A stretch of 64,000 nucleotides of DNA from Algoriphagus aquimarinus (GTDB taxonomy: Bacteria > Bacteroidota > Bacteroidia > Cytophagales > Cyclobacteriaceae): NCBI RefSeq assembly GCF_007997215.1, contig NZ_VORW01000002.1, positions 1 through 64,000 of the forward strand, read 5' to 3'. Below are positions 36,456 to 44,709 of this stretch, in pieces. A program made the translations under genes and the position numbers. The notes under the pieces are model-generated. The model did not search any database, was not told the origin of the DNA, and saw only the letters and a program-made list of their open reading frames with translations. Numbering within the stretch: position 1 is the stretch's first letter; each line of letters begins with the position of its first letter.

Positions 36456-38074
36456 TTCATTTCGAACCTTTGATTTCCTGGACTTGGACATGGCTATTCG
36501 CTGCGGCGATTCTGATCATTTTAGGTTTTCAGCTTTTTTGGATATTAAAGTCTGATCTGAAAGCAGGTAGAAAGTCTATAAAAATCGCTTTGAATGCCCT
36601 GTTTTCACTTGTGCTGATTGGCTACCTATTTCAGCCTATTTGGACTTGGATCGGACAGGACGATGCAGTTTTGGTACATTCTTCATCAAGTACCAAAGAG
36701 AAAATTCGCTTCTGGAAAGATAGCTTGAGCGTCAAGAAATCTGTTGATGTCAAAAAATACCAAGGTGAGGGAAATCCTGTTTATTTGCTTGGATCTGACT
36801 TTTCAGAGGCTGAGTTATTGAAAATAGGAGATAGGGATATTAAATGGGTTTCGGATGTTGAAGAAGCTTCTATTTCCTTTCTGGATTGGAAAGGGATACT
36901 GCGAGAAGGAGAAATGCAGACGGTGAATGGCAGAATAGAATCCAGAGATTCCTTGAAATTATCACTTGCTCAACAAGGTAAAATACTAGCAGAAACCGTT
37001 TCTGGATTAAATGATGGTACTTTTAAACTTGAATTTCCAGCGAAAGTTGTGGGAAGAAATGAGCTTGACTTGATGGTGAATGATAGCCTATATGGAAGCA
37101 TCAAGTTCTTTGCGCATCCAGCCAAGCCAATCCAATACAGTTTGCAATTTGCATTCCCAGATGCTGAAATCAGGGTTCTAACTCAATACTTGATCAATTC
37201 AGGTGAAAAGGTAAGTGAGCGAATTGACGTTTCGAAGAACTCAACGATTAGCTCTGGGAGCTCTGAATCCGACTCCCTTCAGTTTCTGATCATCGATCCA
37301 GCTCAGCTTATCAAGAAATCAACCCAAGAGGCAATTGAGAATGGAGCGTCCGTTTTGGTGATTAATGTGGATGAGGTTGGAAGTGATATTTCTGCGATAA
37401 ATAAGGCCTTTGAAACCAACTTCAAAGCAAAGCGAATTACAACAGAAGAAAGTAGGGAAGTTGAGGCTGATTTGGAAGCTTTACCTTACGGATTGGAGTC
37501 GGTGATTACTCAGAAACTGCTTTTTCAGAATGCATTTGCCGTGCAGCAAATTGGAAATGTTAAGGTTGGAGTGAGTTTGTTGGGTAAGACATTTCCAATC
37601 AAGCTAGCTGGTGATAGTTTGCACTATCAAGCGATTTGGCAGAAGATGCTAGGAGCAATGATTCCGCAGGAATCAGGGTCCGTTGAGCTTAAACAGCCTA
37701 TTTTCAGAGGAATGAGAACTGAAATTCAAGTGATTCAACAGGAGTTTAAGGAGGATTTTATAAGTATTGAATCAGATTCAGTTTACTTGCAAAAATCGCT
37801 TGTCAATCCATTTTCTAAATCCGGGAGCTTTATAAGTTTGGATTCGGGATGGGTTTCATTGGCTGATAGTTTAGAATTTTATAGCTATGCTGCTGATGAG
37901 TGGCCAAGTATGAAAGGTTCGAAATTACGAGCTGATTTCTTGAAAGCACATTCGACAAAGGAAACATCTTCAATAGGTTTTACTTCCCAGCGAAAGGTTC
38001 CTGATTGGATTTGGTATGGACTGTTTGTGCTGACTTTGACACTAATTTGGTTAGAACCTAAGGTTTTGAATTAA
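36452..38074 (+). CDS. Membrane protein, last gene of the MoxR/Bat operon
   Basis: 540 residues from ATG 36452, whose A overlaps the previous stop (ATGA); a start five codons earlier is less likely. Two membrane helices near the N-terminus (about 10-32 and 42-62) and one near the C-terminus (about 514-533, WIWYGLFVLTLTLIWLEPK) frame a long periplasmic region. This is the usual layout of the last gene in these operons, where a glutamine-amidotransferase-like fold is sometimes annotated. I do not recognise a catalytic motif. Confidence 0.6.
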   Translation: MIHFEPLISWTWTWLFAAAILIILGFQLFWILKSDLKAGRKSIKIALNALFSLVLIGYLFQPIWTWIGQDDAVLVHSSSSTKEKIRFWKDSLSVKKSVDVKKYQGEGNPVYLLGSDFSEAELLKIGDRDIKWVSDVEEASISFLDWKGILREGEMQTVNGRIESRDSLKLSLAQQGKILAETVSGLNDGTFKLEFPAKVVGRNELDLMVNDSLYGSIKFFAHPAKPIQYSLQFAFPDAEIRVLTQYLINSGEKVSERIDVSKNSTISSGSSESDSLQFLIIDPAQLIKKSTQEAIENGASVLVINVDEVGSDISAINKAFETNFKAKRITTEESREVEADLEALPYGLESVITQKLLFQNAFAVQQIGNVKVGVSLLGKTFPIKLAGDSLHYQAIWQKMLGAMIPQESGSVELKQPIFRGMRTEIQVIQQEFKEDFISIESDSVYLQKSLVNPFSKSGSFISLDSGWVSLADSLEFYSYAADEWPSMKGSKLRADFLKAHSTKETSSIGFTSQRKVPDWIWYGLFVLTLTLIWLEPKVLN

Positions 38075-38235
38075 GCCTAGGTTCCTTGTTTTTTTTTGTA
38101 GCAGTTGTATTTGGATTATTTTTTTTCTCCAATTTGTCTTGATTGCGACACGAAAATCCAGTCTGATTGAATTGTTTTAAGTTTTAAAGGAAGTTGTTGA
38201 CTAGAGATTCAGCTAAATCCTAAACATATTTTAGT

Positions 38236-38688
38236 ATGAATAATTATTGTAAAAAAGCGAGTTTCAGTTTTGTGTTAATGCTACTGATTTTTAAGGCTTA
38301 TGCCCAAAAAGCTGAGGTGTTTTCTCAGAATGATAAAGCAATTAAGGGCTATGATCCAGTGGCGTATTTCACTGATTCCAAGCCTGTGGTTGGTGAGAAG
38401 GAATTTAAGCTTAGCCATGATGGAGCGAATTGGTATTTTTCTTCTCAGAAAAACTTAGATCTTTTTAAATCCAATCCATCTAAATACATGCCTCAATATG
38501 GTGGCTATTGTGCTTTCGGCTTGGCTGGAGGCTACAAGGCACCCATTTCCCCAGATGCTTGGACTATAGTGGATGATAAATTGTACCTGAATTACAACAA
38601 GAAAGTGCAGGTAGACTGGAATGCTGATCAGGCTGAGATGATCAAAAAAGCAGATAAAAACTGGCCGAACGTCAAGAAAGAAAAATAA
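38236..38688 (+). CDS. Secreted YHS-domain protein
   Basis: 150 residues with a signal peptide (about 1-23, ending FKAYAQ). The YHS domain shows KAIKGYDPVAYFTDSKPV, then WYFSSQKNLDLFKSNPSKYMPQYGGYCAFG, with the single Cys in GGYCAFG. YHS domains bind metals, heme or copper in other proteins; the role here is unknown. It starts a pair with the ATP-grasp gene, with only 3 bases between stop and start. It lies 161 bases after the MoxR operon, with T-rich spacer between. Confidence 0.78.
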   Translation: MNNYCKKASFSFVLMLLIFKAYAQKAEVFSQNDKAIKGYDPVAYFTDSKPVVGEKEFKLSHDGANWYFSSQKNLDLFKSNPSKYMPQYGGYCAFGLAGGYKAPISPDAWTIVDDKLYLNYNKKVQVDWNADQAEMIKKADKNWPNVKKEK

Positions 38689-38691
38689 AGT

Positions 38692-39762
38692 ATGGAGGAA
38701 GAAGGCAAACAAAGTTTAGAGTCATCTGAGGTCTCGACTACCGATTGGGAAAAGTTGCAAGACCCCACGAGGATGCATAATTCCTTTGAGTTTGCACATG
38801 CTTGGTGGTTCCACATCCCGATGTTTGTATTGGGGGTTTCTTGGGCTATTCGACTCCGAAAAGCCAATTTCTTTGCTGCTGCCAATCCAGCTTTAGAGAA
38901 TGGTGGCCTTTATAATTACTCCAAATTTGCAGCTCAAAATCACTTTCCAGAGGTCAATTTACCAGCTACTTGTCTGATTCATTCTACTGAGGAGGTAGCG
39001 TTAATTTTGGAAAAAGCCACAGCTCAGCAGATACCATTTCCATTTATTATCAAGCCTGACAAAGGCGAAAGAGGCAAAGGGGTGAAGCTGATCGGTAATC
39101 GCGATGAGTTGGAGAAATACCTGCTGGATCAACCCAAAGATGATTACTTGATACAGCAGTATATTGAAAAGTCGCAAGAATACGGCGTTTTTTTCCTTAA
39201 AAACCCTTTGACTGGAGAGTTTTTAATTCCTTCTCTTACCAGAAAAATTTCCCTACAGGTGGTTGGAGATGGTATTTCCAGCATTTCCGAATTGATACAA
39301 AATCATCCCCGAGCAAGCCGATATCAGTACCTAATCCAATCGTCTGACCCAACTTCTATCCCAGTGCTAGACGAAGTGGTAAAGCTGAGTCCGATGGGAA
39401 ACCACTGCAAAGGCGCAGTATTTCTGGATTACAGCAGCCATATCAGCGCAGAAATGATTGCAGCTTTTGAGAGGATTTTCGAATCAGTAGGCGGTATCAA
39501 CTATGGTAGATTGGATGTGAAAGTGGATGAATTGAGCGATCTCTGTGATCCAGAAAAGATCATTATCCTAGAAGTGAATGGTGCGAATGCTGAGCCTATT
39601 CATATGTACTCACCTGAGAAAAACTATCAAGAAGGATTGAAAACGATCAATTCGTATTTCCAAAACATGGGAATGATGGCAAAGCATAACTTGGTCGGCA
39701 GAAGAAGTCAATTTCGGGAAAGAGATACGTGGAGAAGCTTGATGCAGTATTTGAAAAAGTGA
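38692..39762 (+). CDS. ATP-grasp family protein, D-Ala-D-Ala ligase-like, substrate unknown
   Basis: 356 residues. The ATP-grasp core is visible: FIIKPDKGERGKGVKLI (ATP-binding lysine and Gly-rich loop), LIQQYIEKSQEYGVFFL (acceptor strand), LDVKVDE and IILEVNGANAEP (the metal-binding Glu/Asn). The first 45 residues are unusual: a charged start, then HAWWFHIPMFVLGVSWAIRL, a short hydrophobic helix that could be a membrane or partner-binding element. The family usually joins a carboxylate to an amine. It lies 3 bases after the YHS gene. The substrate cannot be read from the sequence. Confidence 0.7.
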   Translation: MEEEGKQSLESSEVSTTDWEKLQDPTRMHNSFEFAHAWWFHIPMFVLGVSWAIRLRKANFFAAANPALENGGLYNYSKFAAQNHFPEVNLPATCLIHSTEEVALILEKATAQQIPFPFIIKPDKGERGKGVKLIGNRDELEKYLLDQPKDDYLIQQYIEKSQEYGVFFLKNPLTGEFLIPSLTRKISLQVVGDGISSISELIQNHPRASRYQYLIQSSDPTSIPVLDEVVKLSPMGNHCKGAVFLDYSSHISAEMIAAFERIFESVGGINYGRLDVKVDELSDLCDPEKIIILEVNGANAEPIHMYSPEKNYQEGLKTINSYFQNMGMMAKHNLVGRRSQFRERDTWRSLMQYLKK

Positions 39763-39932
39763 ATCTTCATTGCCTAAAAGTATTCTTGCGGACAATTTGA
39801 GAATTGGAGAACCACGATATTTAGGAGATGATAGAGGGCTATTTTCTGCAGGTATCTCATGTTTCTTGTCCTGCTTGATTCTTTGTGTTATTTTAAAAAA
39901 AAATCAGATTATAACCTTTTTAAAAAGTACCT

Positions 39933-40430
39933 ATGCTAGTTAGTTTGAATTCGGAAGTTTTAGGGGAATTATCAGATTTTTTGAGTCAATTGAAATCAGA
40001 AGATTTTGCCGATTGCTCTCCTGTTTTGAGGACTTCCAGTATAGGTCAGCACGTACGCCATATATTGGAATTGTATGACTGCCTGCTTTCTCAGTATGAG
40101 TTAGGGATTGTTTGCTACGATGATAGAAAGCGGGATAAAAGGTTGGAAACAGATATGGATTCAGCTTTAGCTAAAATCAAAGAAATCCGAGAAAATCTCA
40201 AATTAGAAGACAAGGAGATTATTCTTAAAATGGCTGTAGCAACCGATTTTGAAACGATCCGGAGCAGTTACAACCGCGAACTATGCTACAATCTAGAGCA
40301 CTGCATTCATCATCAGGCGCTGATCAAAATTGCCTGTAATCAACTCGATTACCTTTCACTTCCATCTAGCTTTGGCGTAGCCAAATCAACAATAGACTAT
40401 GTCAAAAGTATGGAGCTAAGTGCAAAGTGA
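39933..40430 (+). CDS. DinB-like four-helix metalloprotein
   Basis: 165 residues, no signal peptide. The DinB/YfiT pattern of three histidines is present: IGQHVRHILELYD (first His) and LEHCIHHQALIKI (second and third). In known members these bind Zn or Ni, and the proteins can serve as thiol-dependent transferases (mycothiol/bacillithiol type). In Bacteroidota the substrate is not known. It is a single gene flanked by spacers of 170 and 118 bases without signals. Confidence 0.75.
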   Translation: MLVSLNSEVLGELSDFLSQLKSEDFADCSPVLRTSSIGQHVRHILELYDCLLSQYELGIVCYDDRKRDKRLETDMDSALAKIKEIRENLKLEDKEIILKMAVATDFETIRSSYNRELCYNLEHCIHHQALIKIACNQLDYLSLPSSFGVAKSTIDYVKSMELSAK

Positions 40431-40689
40431 TATAGTAATTGGATAGTATTATTTTTTATAAAAATCACTCCCTTGATTTTAATTACCGAATCAGTTATAA
40501 TCAAGGAAATAATAGTTTTTGGGAGGTTGAAACTGTACCAATACTTTTATGTTAATTTTCAATTCCCAAAAACTGGCGAAGATTGCTCTCATCGCTGGAT
40601 TAACCATAAGCGATCAGATTTCTATCGCCCAAACAAGCGATAACATTCGCGCTACTTCGCTAGAAGAGGTAATGGAGACTGCTCAAGTT

Positions 40690-40713
40690 GTCCTGCTTCT
40701 CCAGAAGCAGGAC
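40690..40713. repeat. Short perfect hairpin
   Basis: GTCCTGCTTCT and AGAAGCAGGAC face each other with only two bases between, giving a 10-bp stem and a 4-base loop. It lies 20 bases before the terminator at 40734. On the plus strand a TTATTT tail follows; it could end the DinB-side transcript. Confidence 0.45.
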
Positions 40714-40733
40714 TTATTTAGAAAATCATATAA

Positions 40734-40773
40734 AATCAAGCCTCTGAAATCAATCGATCTCAGAGGCTTGATT
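40734..40773 (-). terminator. Terminator of the TerB-like gene
   Basis: Perfect 14-bp stem AATCAAGCCTCTGA/TCAGAGGCTTGATT with a 12-base loop, 35 bases after the minus-strand stop at 40809. On the minus strand TTTTATATGATTTT follows. It argues against a protein read through here on the plus strand. Confidence 0.7.
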
Positions 40774-40808
40774 ATGGAGGATAACCAACTTTTCTCAGGT
40801 GATAACAG

Positions 40809-41330
40809 CTATTCTATTTTCAGGAAATATTTGAAGTACTTCACTAAGTTCTTGTATTCATCTGAATCAATTTTGCCTTTTCCTATTGCCACTTCTACCA
40901 CCTCATAGATTTCATTGAATGGATAGGTAGCACTCAAATGCTCATTTTCATCCATCCATTTCTTAAGCAGTTCGATTTCATATTTGTTAATATCTCCATC
41001 CGCCATGATACCGTAGCAAACTCCTTGGAGAAAGTGCAGGTCGGCTTTTGTTTTGTCTTTCTCTTCAAAATTCAGCGCATGTTTTTCTAGAATTTCCTTG
41101 AGTTCTATGATCTCTTCTGAGCCAATAGTGCCTGTCTTAACTTTGGTAGAGATTTCCTCGAAAAATGAATGGAAAGGTTCCTCAGAGCAAAGTCCTTCGT
41201 GCGTATTGCACCAGGCTTTTAGTGCTTCGTATTCACTGATGGTAATCCGGCCATCCATGGCGATACCATTTACCAAGCCATTTAAATTGTGAAAAGCTAT
41301 TTGGGTTTGGGTCAAAAAATTATTTTTCAT
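40809..41330 (-). CDS. TerB-like double-repeat protein
   Basis: 173 residues, acidic and helical, with no signal peptide. Two copies of the same motif are visible: NLNGLVNGIAMDGRITISEYEALKAWC and FLQGVCYGIMADGDINKYEIELLKKWM (quoted ends 20-46 and about 103-129), each with the A-D-G-x-I start of a TerB/EF-hand-like helix pair. TerB-type domains bind metal ions in tellurite-resistance and stress proteins. Function unknown here. It has its own terminator at 40734 and faces the DinB side. Confidence 0.6.
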   Translation of the reverse strand: MKNNFLTQTQIAFHNLNGLVNGIAMDGRITISEYEALKAWCNTHEGLCSEEPFHSFFEEISTKVKTGTIGSEEIIELKEILEKHALNFEEKDKTKADLHFLQGVCYGIMADGDINKYEIELLKKWMDENEHLSATYPFNEIYEVVEVAIGKGKIDSDEYKNLVKYFKYFLKIE

Positions 41331-41541
41331 ATCCTATACAGTTTTGTATAAGATACAAAGTCTTGATAAACAATGAAATGAAGGTGGTGTAGTATTTTTC
41401 GAAGGTGATGAAAAAGGCGGTTCCTTATAGCTTTTGGTGATGTCTTGAATAGGTGCAAGGGAGTCGTAAGGTCCTCGACTCCGCTCGGACTTACAAGCTT
41501 TCAGTTTCATTGGATGAATCTTTCATTCGTAGCAAAGTAGA

Positions 41542-41636
41542 ATTGTCAGCCTGAGCGAAGTCTTATTGTCAGCCTGAGCGAAGTAGAATTGTCAGCCTGA
41601 GCGAAGTAGAATTGTCTGCCTGAGCGAAGTCGAAGG
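41542..41636. repeat. Four tandem 23-bp copies of the GTCAGCCTGAGCG repeat
   Basis: Copies start at 41542, 41565, 41588 and 41611, exactly 23 bases apart; each reads ATTGTCAGCCTGAGCGAAGT or one mismatch from it. The inverse type (CGACTCCGCTCGGACTTAC) lies at 41477-41495. It lies in the 319-base spacer between the TerB-like gene and the histidine kinase gene; nothing else is seen there. Confidence 0.8.
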
Positions 41637-41649
41637 CTCTCCCCAAAAG

Positions 41650-43002
41650 TTACCTGAAATTCATCGTGAATACAGTCCGCTCATTCGGGATAGAAGTCAC
41701 TTGAAGACTACCATTATGTAGGTTCATAATCTGTCTGGAGATTGCCAGTCCTATTCCACTTCCAGTCTTTTTAGTAGAATAAAAAGGAACAAAGATCCTT
41801 TCCAAGGCCTCAGGGATAATCCCGGGTCCAGAGTCTTCTACTTGTATCATCAAACCTAGATCTCCCTGTCCAATAGATGAAATCCATATCGTGCGGTCTG
41901 CCTGATTTTGCAAGGATTCAGAAGCATTTTTCACAAGATTAATCAAGATCATAGTGATCTGATCGGGGTCACAATGTATCTCCAAATCACTTGGATGGAT
42001 CTTGGTTTCTATTTTGACCTCAGCCGATTTCAGGTCCTCTTTCATCAAATTGAGTACATTCTCGAAGAGTTGGCTTACTGGCATCGTTACTTTTTTCGGC
42101 GCAGGGATATTCGTGTAATCACGGTATGCATTCACGAAACTCACTAGACCTTTGCTCCGATTGGCAATGGTGTCCAAGCCTTCCTGCATATCCATGAAGC
42201 CATCTCTTTTGATCAAGATGCCTTCTTGCTGTACGTAGCTATCCTCATCCAAAATGGTACGAAGTGATTCCACCAAACTTGAAATCGGTGTAATGGAATT
42301 CATGATTTCGTGTCGAAGTACCTTAGTCAGGTTTTGCCAAGCTTCAAGCTCGTTTGACTGAAGTTCGGCATTGATGTTTTGTAGAGAAAGCAATGTCCAG
42401 CTATGTCCACCCATCTTCAGTGAAGTAGATTGTATGATCAGGTGGAGGGAAGGATTTACTTTTTTGGAAATGCGCTGCCCTGGCTTCATCTCCAATACAT
42501 CTGCCAGAAGCTTTGGGGATAGCTTACTCAAATCAGTAATGTCCCGAAACTGTGGAATTTGAAGCAAATGCTTCGCAGCATTATTGATAACACCGATTTT
42601 CCCTTGGTCATTGAATGAGATAATTCCCGTGTTGATATGCTGAATGATGACCTGGAGAAAAAGCATTTGTTCTTCCTTTTCGGCACGGGTTTGCTTAAAA
42701 ACATCCATTACCTCATTGAAAGAGGTGTTTACTTCCCGAAAGGAGCTTCCCATTTTGCTGTCGGAAGTGAAGGAACTTGAGAAATCAGCGTAACGAATAG
42801 AATCTAGAAAACGGGCAAGTTTGTGATTGATCGAGTTGACATAATAGATCATTTCTCCAATCTGGATCAGTGTAATTATGCCTAGAATAGCGGGCGCCAA
42901 CCAAAGGTCCTGACTGTAATACAACCAAAGTCCTAGATAAAGGCTAATGATAATTCCAAAAATCCTTAGCCCAACACCAAGAGAAAAGCTCTTATAAACC
43001 AT
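41650..43002 (-). CDS. NtrB-type sensor histidine kinase
   Basis: 450 residues from ATG 43002; a TTG three codons upstream is the longer choice. Two membrane helices near the N-terminus (about 10-40), a PAS-like region, then a histidine kinase core: phosphoacceptor His in VLRHEIMNSITPIS, N box MILINLVKNASESL, G box DSGPGIIPEALERIF and GSGIGLAISR. No large periplasmic sensor is present, so the stimulus is probably felt in or inside the membrane. The start overlaps the response regulator stop by 11 bases. Partner of the sigma-54 regulator upstream. Confidence 0.88.
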   Translation of the reverse strand: MVYKSFSLGVGLRIFGIIISLYLGLWLYYSQDLWLAPAILGIITLIQIGEMIYYVNSINHKLARFLDSIRYADFSSSFTSDSKMGSSFREVNTSFNEVMDVFKQTRAEKEEQMLFLQVIIQHINTGIISFNDQGKIGVINNAAKHLLQIPQFRDITDLSKLSPKLLADVLEMKPGQRISKKVNPSLHLIIQSTSLKMGGHSWTLLSLQNINAELQSNELEAWQNLTKVLRHEIMNSITPISSLVESLRTILDEDSYVQQEGILIKRDGFMDMQEGLDTIANRSKGLVSFVNAYRDYTNIPAPKKVTMPVSQLFENVLNLMKEDLKSAEVKIETKIHPSDLEIHCDPDQITMILINLVKNASESLQNQADRTIWISSIGQGDLGLMIQVEDSGPGIIPEALERIFVPFYSTKKTGSGIGLAISRQIMNLHNGSLQVTSIPNERTVFTMNFR

Positions 43003-44380
43003 ACTTCTCAAGTCTGCGATAAAGTGATGATCGAGTCAGCCCAAGTTCTTCAGCGGCTCTCGTGATATGCCCATTGTGTTTTTGTAATGCTTTGCGAATA
43101 AGGATTCGCTCCACATCTTCGATATTTAAATGCTCCAAACTTACCGATTCATCCTGACGCTCTGGTTGTGCCATTTTTTGCAAGAAGAGATCTTCAGGTT
43201 GTAGCACATTGTGATTAGACATGATCACGGCCCGCTCGATACTATGTTGTAGTTCACGGATATTACCAGGCCAGTGGTACTTGGACATGCGTTTGATGAG
43301 TGGTTCGGAAGCCTTGCGAATGTCTTTGTTGTATTTTTTGGAGTAAAAGGCAATGAAGTGATCCGCCAAAAGCGGAATGTCTTCAATACGCTCTCGCAGT
43401 GGCGGAAGCTGAATTTCTATGGTGTTGATGCGATAAAGTAAATCCTGACGGAAACCATTTTCATATACCATAGAATGAATAGGCATATTGGTTGCTGAAA
43501 TCAACCTGATATTTACATCTACCGGCCGATTTGCTCCGACCCGTGTCACTTGACGATTTTGGAGTACTGCCAAAAGCTTTGATTGAAGTGGCATCGGAAG
43601 GTTTCCTATTTCATCCAAGAAAAGTGTCCCTTTATGTGCCTGCTCAAACCTACCTGCCCGATCTTCTTTCGCATCGGTAAATGATCCTTTTTTATGCCCA
43701 AAAAGCTCTGATTCAAAAAGCGTCTGCGTGATTGATCCTAAATCCACTCCTACAAAAGCTTCTCTATTTCTTCGTGAATGTCTGTGAATAGCACGAGCAA
43801 TCAATTCTTTTCCAGTACCGTTTTCACCTAAAATCAGAACATTTGCATCTGTGACAGCGACACGTTCGATGGTTTCGAAGACCTTCTGCATAGATTCGCT
43901 TTGACCGATAATGTCCTTGAACTTATCATCCATGTCCTGATGCAAGGTTTGCTTCTGATCCCTTAGCAGATTCACTTCCATTTTCTTTTTGCGAAGCTGT
44001 AAGGCAGAATTTAGCGTAGCGAGTAAGCGTTCATTTTCCCAAGGCTTCAGCACAAAATCAGTCGCACCTTCTTTGATGGCTTTCACAGCAAGATTAACAT
44101 CTCCATAGGCTGTGATCAAAACCACCACGGCAGAAGGGTCCAGTTCCAATATTCGGTCTAACCAATAGAAACCTTCCTGTCCAGAACTCACATCCTTCGT
44201 GAAATTCATATCCAGAAGAATCACATCGTAGGATTCATTGTGCGTGAGGATAGGAAGTAGATCAGGATTGGTCTCTGTGTCCACTTGAGAAAAATGTCGC
44301 TTGAGGAAAATTTTTGCTGCTTTTAAAAGGTCTTCATTGTCATCTACTATAAGAATCTTACCTGTACGTTGCTCGCTCAT
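42992..44380 (-). CDS. Sigma-54-dependent NtrC-type response regulator
   Basis: 462 residues. Receiver domain with phosphoacceptor Asp57 (VILLDMNF), AAA+ domain with Walker A GENGTGKE (185-192) and Walker B LFLDEIGN (253-260), and a Fis-type HTH at the C-terminus (LNIEDVERILIRKALQ... SSLYRRLEKYGL). The sigma-54-contacting loop reads GSFTDA (232-237) instead of GAFTGA, a variant I believe is common in Bacteroidota. It is transcribed away from the HlyD/ABC operon, and a sigma-54-like promoter for that operon lies at 44643-44656. Confidence 0.9.
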   Translation of the reverse strand: MSEQRTGKILIVDDNEDLLKAAKIFLKRHFSQVDTETNPDLLPILTHNESYDVILLDMNFTKDVSSGQEGFYWLDRILELDPSAVVVLITAYGDVNLAVKAIKEGATDFVLKPWENERLLATLNSALQLRKKKMEVNLLRDQKQTLHQDMDDKFKDIIGQSESMQKVFETIERVAVTDANVLILGENGTGKELIARAIHRHSRRNREAFVGVDLGSITQTLFESELFGHKKGSFTDAKEDRAGRFEQAHKGTLFLDEIGNLPMPLQSKLLAVLQNRQVTRVGANRPVDVNIRLISATNMPIHSMVYENGFRQDLLYRINTIEIQLPPLRERIEDIPLLADHFIAFYSKKYNKDIRKASEPLIKRMSKYHWPGNIRELQHSIERAVIMSNHNVLQPEDLFLQKMAQPERQDESVSLEHLNIEDVERILIRKALQKHNGHITRAAEELGLTRSSLYRRLEKYGL

Positions 44381-44566
44381 GATTAAAAGAATTAGGTATA
44401 GATCGGAAAAATATCCGTCGTGCTGTGCCCACTTGTTCCAAAAGTATACCGAAAAATAGGAGGCCGGTATTTTGGCTCAAAACGTTTGATTTCGGACAAG
44501 TTGAGCATGTTTTTGATTCGGTGGACGAGTTTATAAGTTAGGAAAAATATATTCGACTTTGAATGA

Positions 44567-44589
44567 TTTTGTTCGCTTGCGGACGAAAA
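44567..44589. promoter_or_regulatory. Near-palindrome, candidate enhancer site for the NtrC-like regulator
   Basis: TTTTGTTCGC and GCGGACGAAAA (joined by a T or two) form an imperfect palindrome in the 329-base divergent spacer between the regulator gene and the HlyD gene. A further TGTTCGCGAG lies right after. Enhancers for sigma-54 activators are palindromic and lie upstream of the promoter, as this does. Confidence 0.35.
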
Positions 44590-44642
44590 TGTTCGCGAGT
44601 CTAGCTACTGATTTTTCATAAATCAATGAAAGAAGCTTGTAA

Positions 44643-44656
44643 GGGCAATTTTTTGC
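44643..44656 (+). promoter_or_regulatory. Candidate sigma-54 promoter of the efflux operon
   Basis: GG at 44643-44644 and GC at 44655-44656 are separated by exactly ten bases, and the second element reads TTTTGC, as in the -24/-12 pattern TGGCAC-N5-TTGC. The -24 part (AGGGCA) is weaker. It would place the transcript start about 40 bases before the ATG at 44710. A sigma-54 activator is encoded next door. Confidence 0.4.
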
Positions 44657-44709
44657 ATGGCATACCATTTGGCATACTGGGGATAGCCCGGAAATGGCAT
44701 TTACACACA

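Noticed and set aside
40549..40908. Plus-strand open frame of 119 codons starting MLIFNSQKLAKIALIAGLTI, with a signal-like start
   Set aside because: Its second half runs across the terminator hairpin at 40734-40773 and overlaps the well-supported minus-strand gene at 40809-41330. The first 55 codons could be a remnant of a secreted protein, but no family is recognised.
41542..41636. Possible CRISPR array
   Set aside because: Repeats are 23 bases end to end with no unique spacers between them and no cas genes nearby.
44658..44672. Second sigma-54-like site TGGCATACCATTTGG
   Set aside because: The -12 element reads TTGG instead of TTGC, so GG-N10-GC fails; the site at 44643 fits better.
44626..44709. 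Extended N-terminus for the HlyD adaptor
   Set aside because: The extension covers the sigma-54 promoter candidate and has no hydrophobic or adaptor feature.
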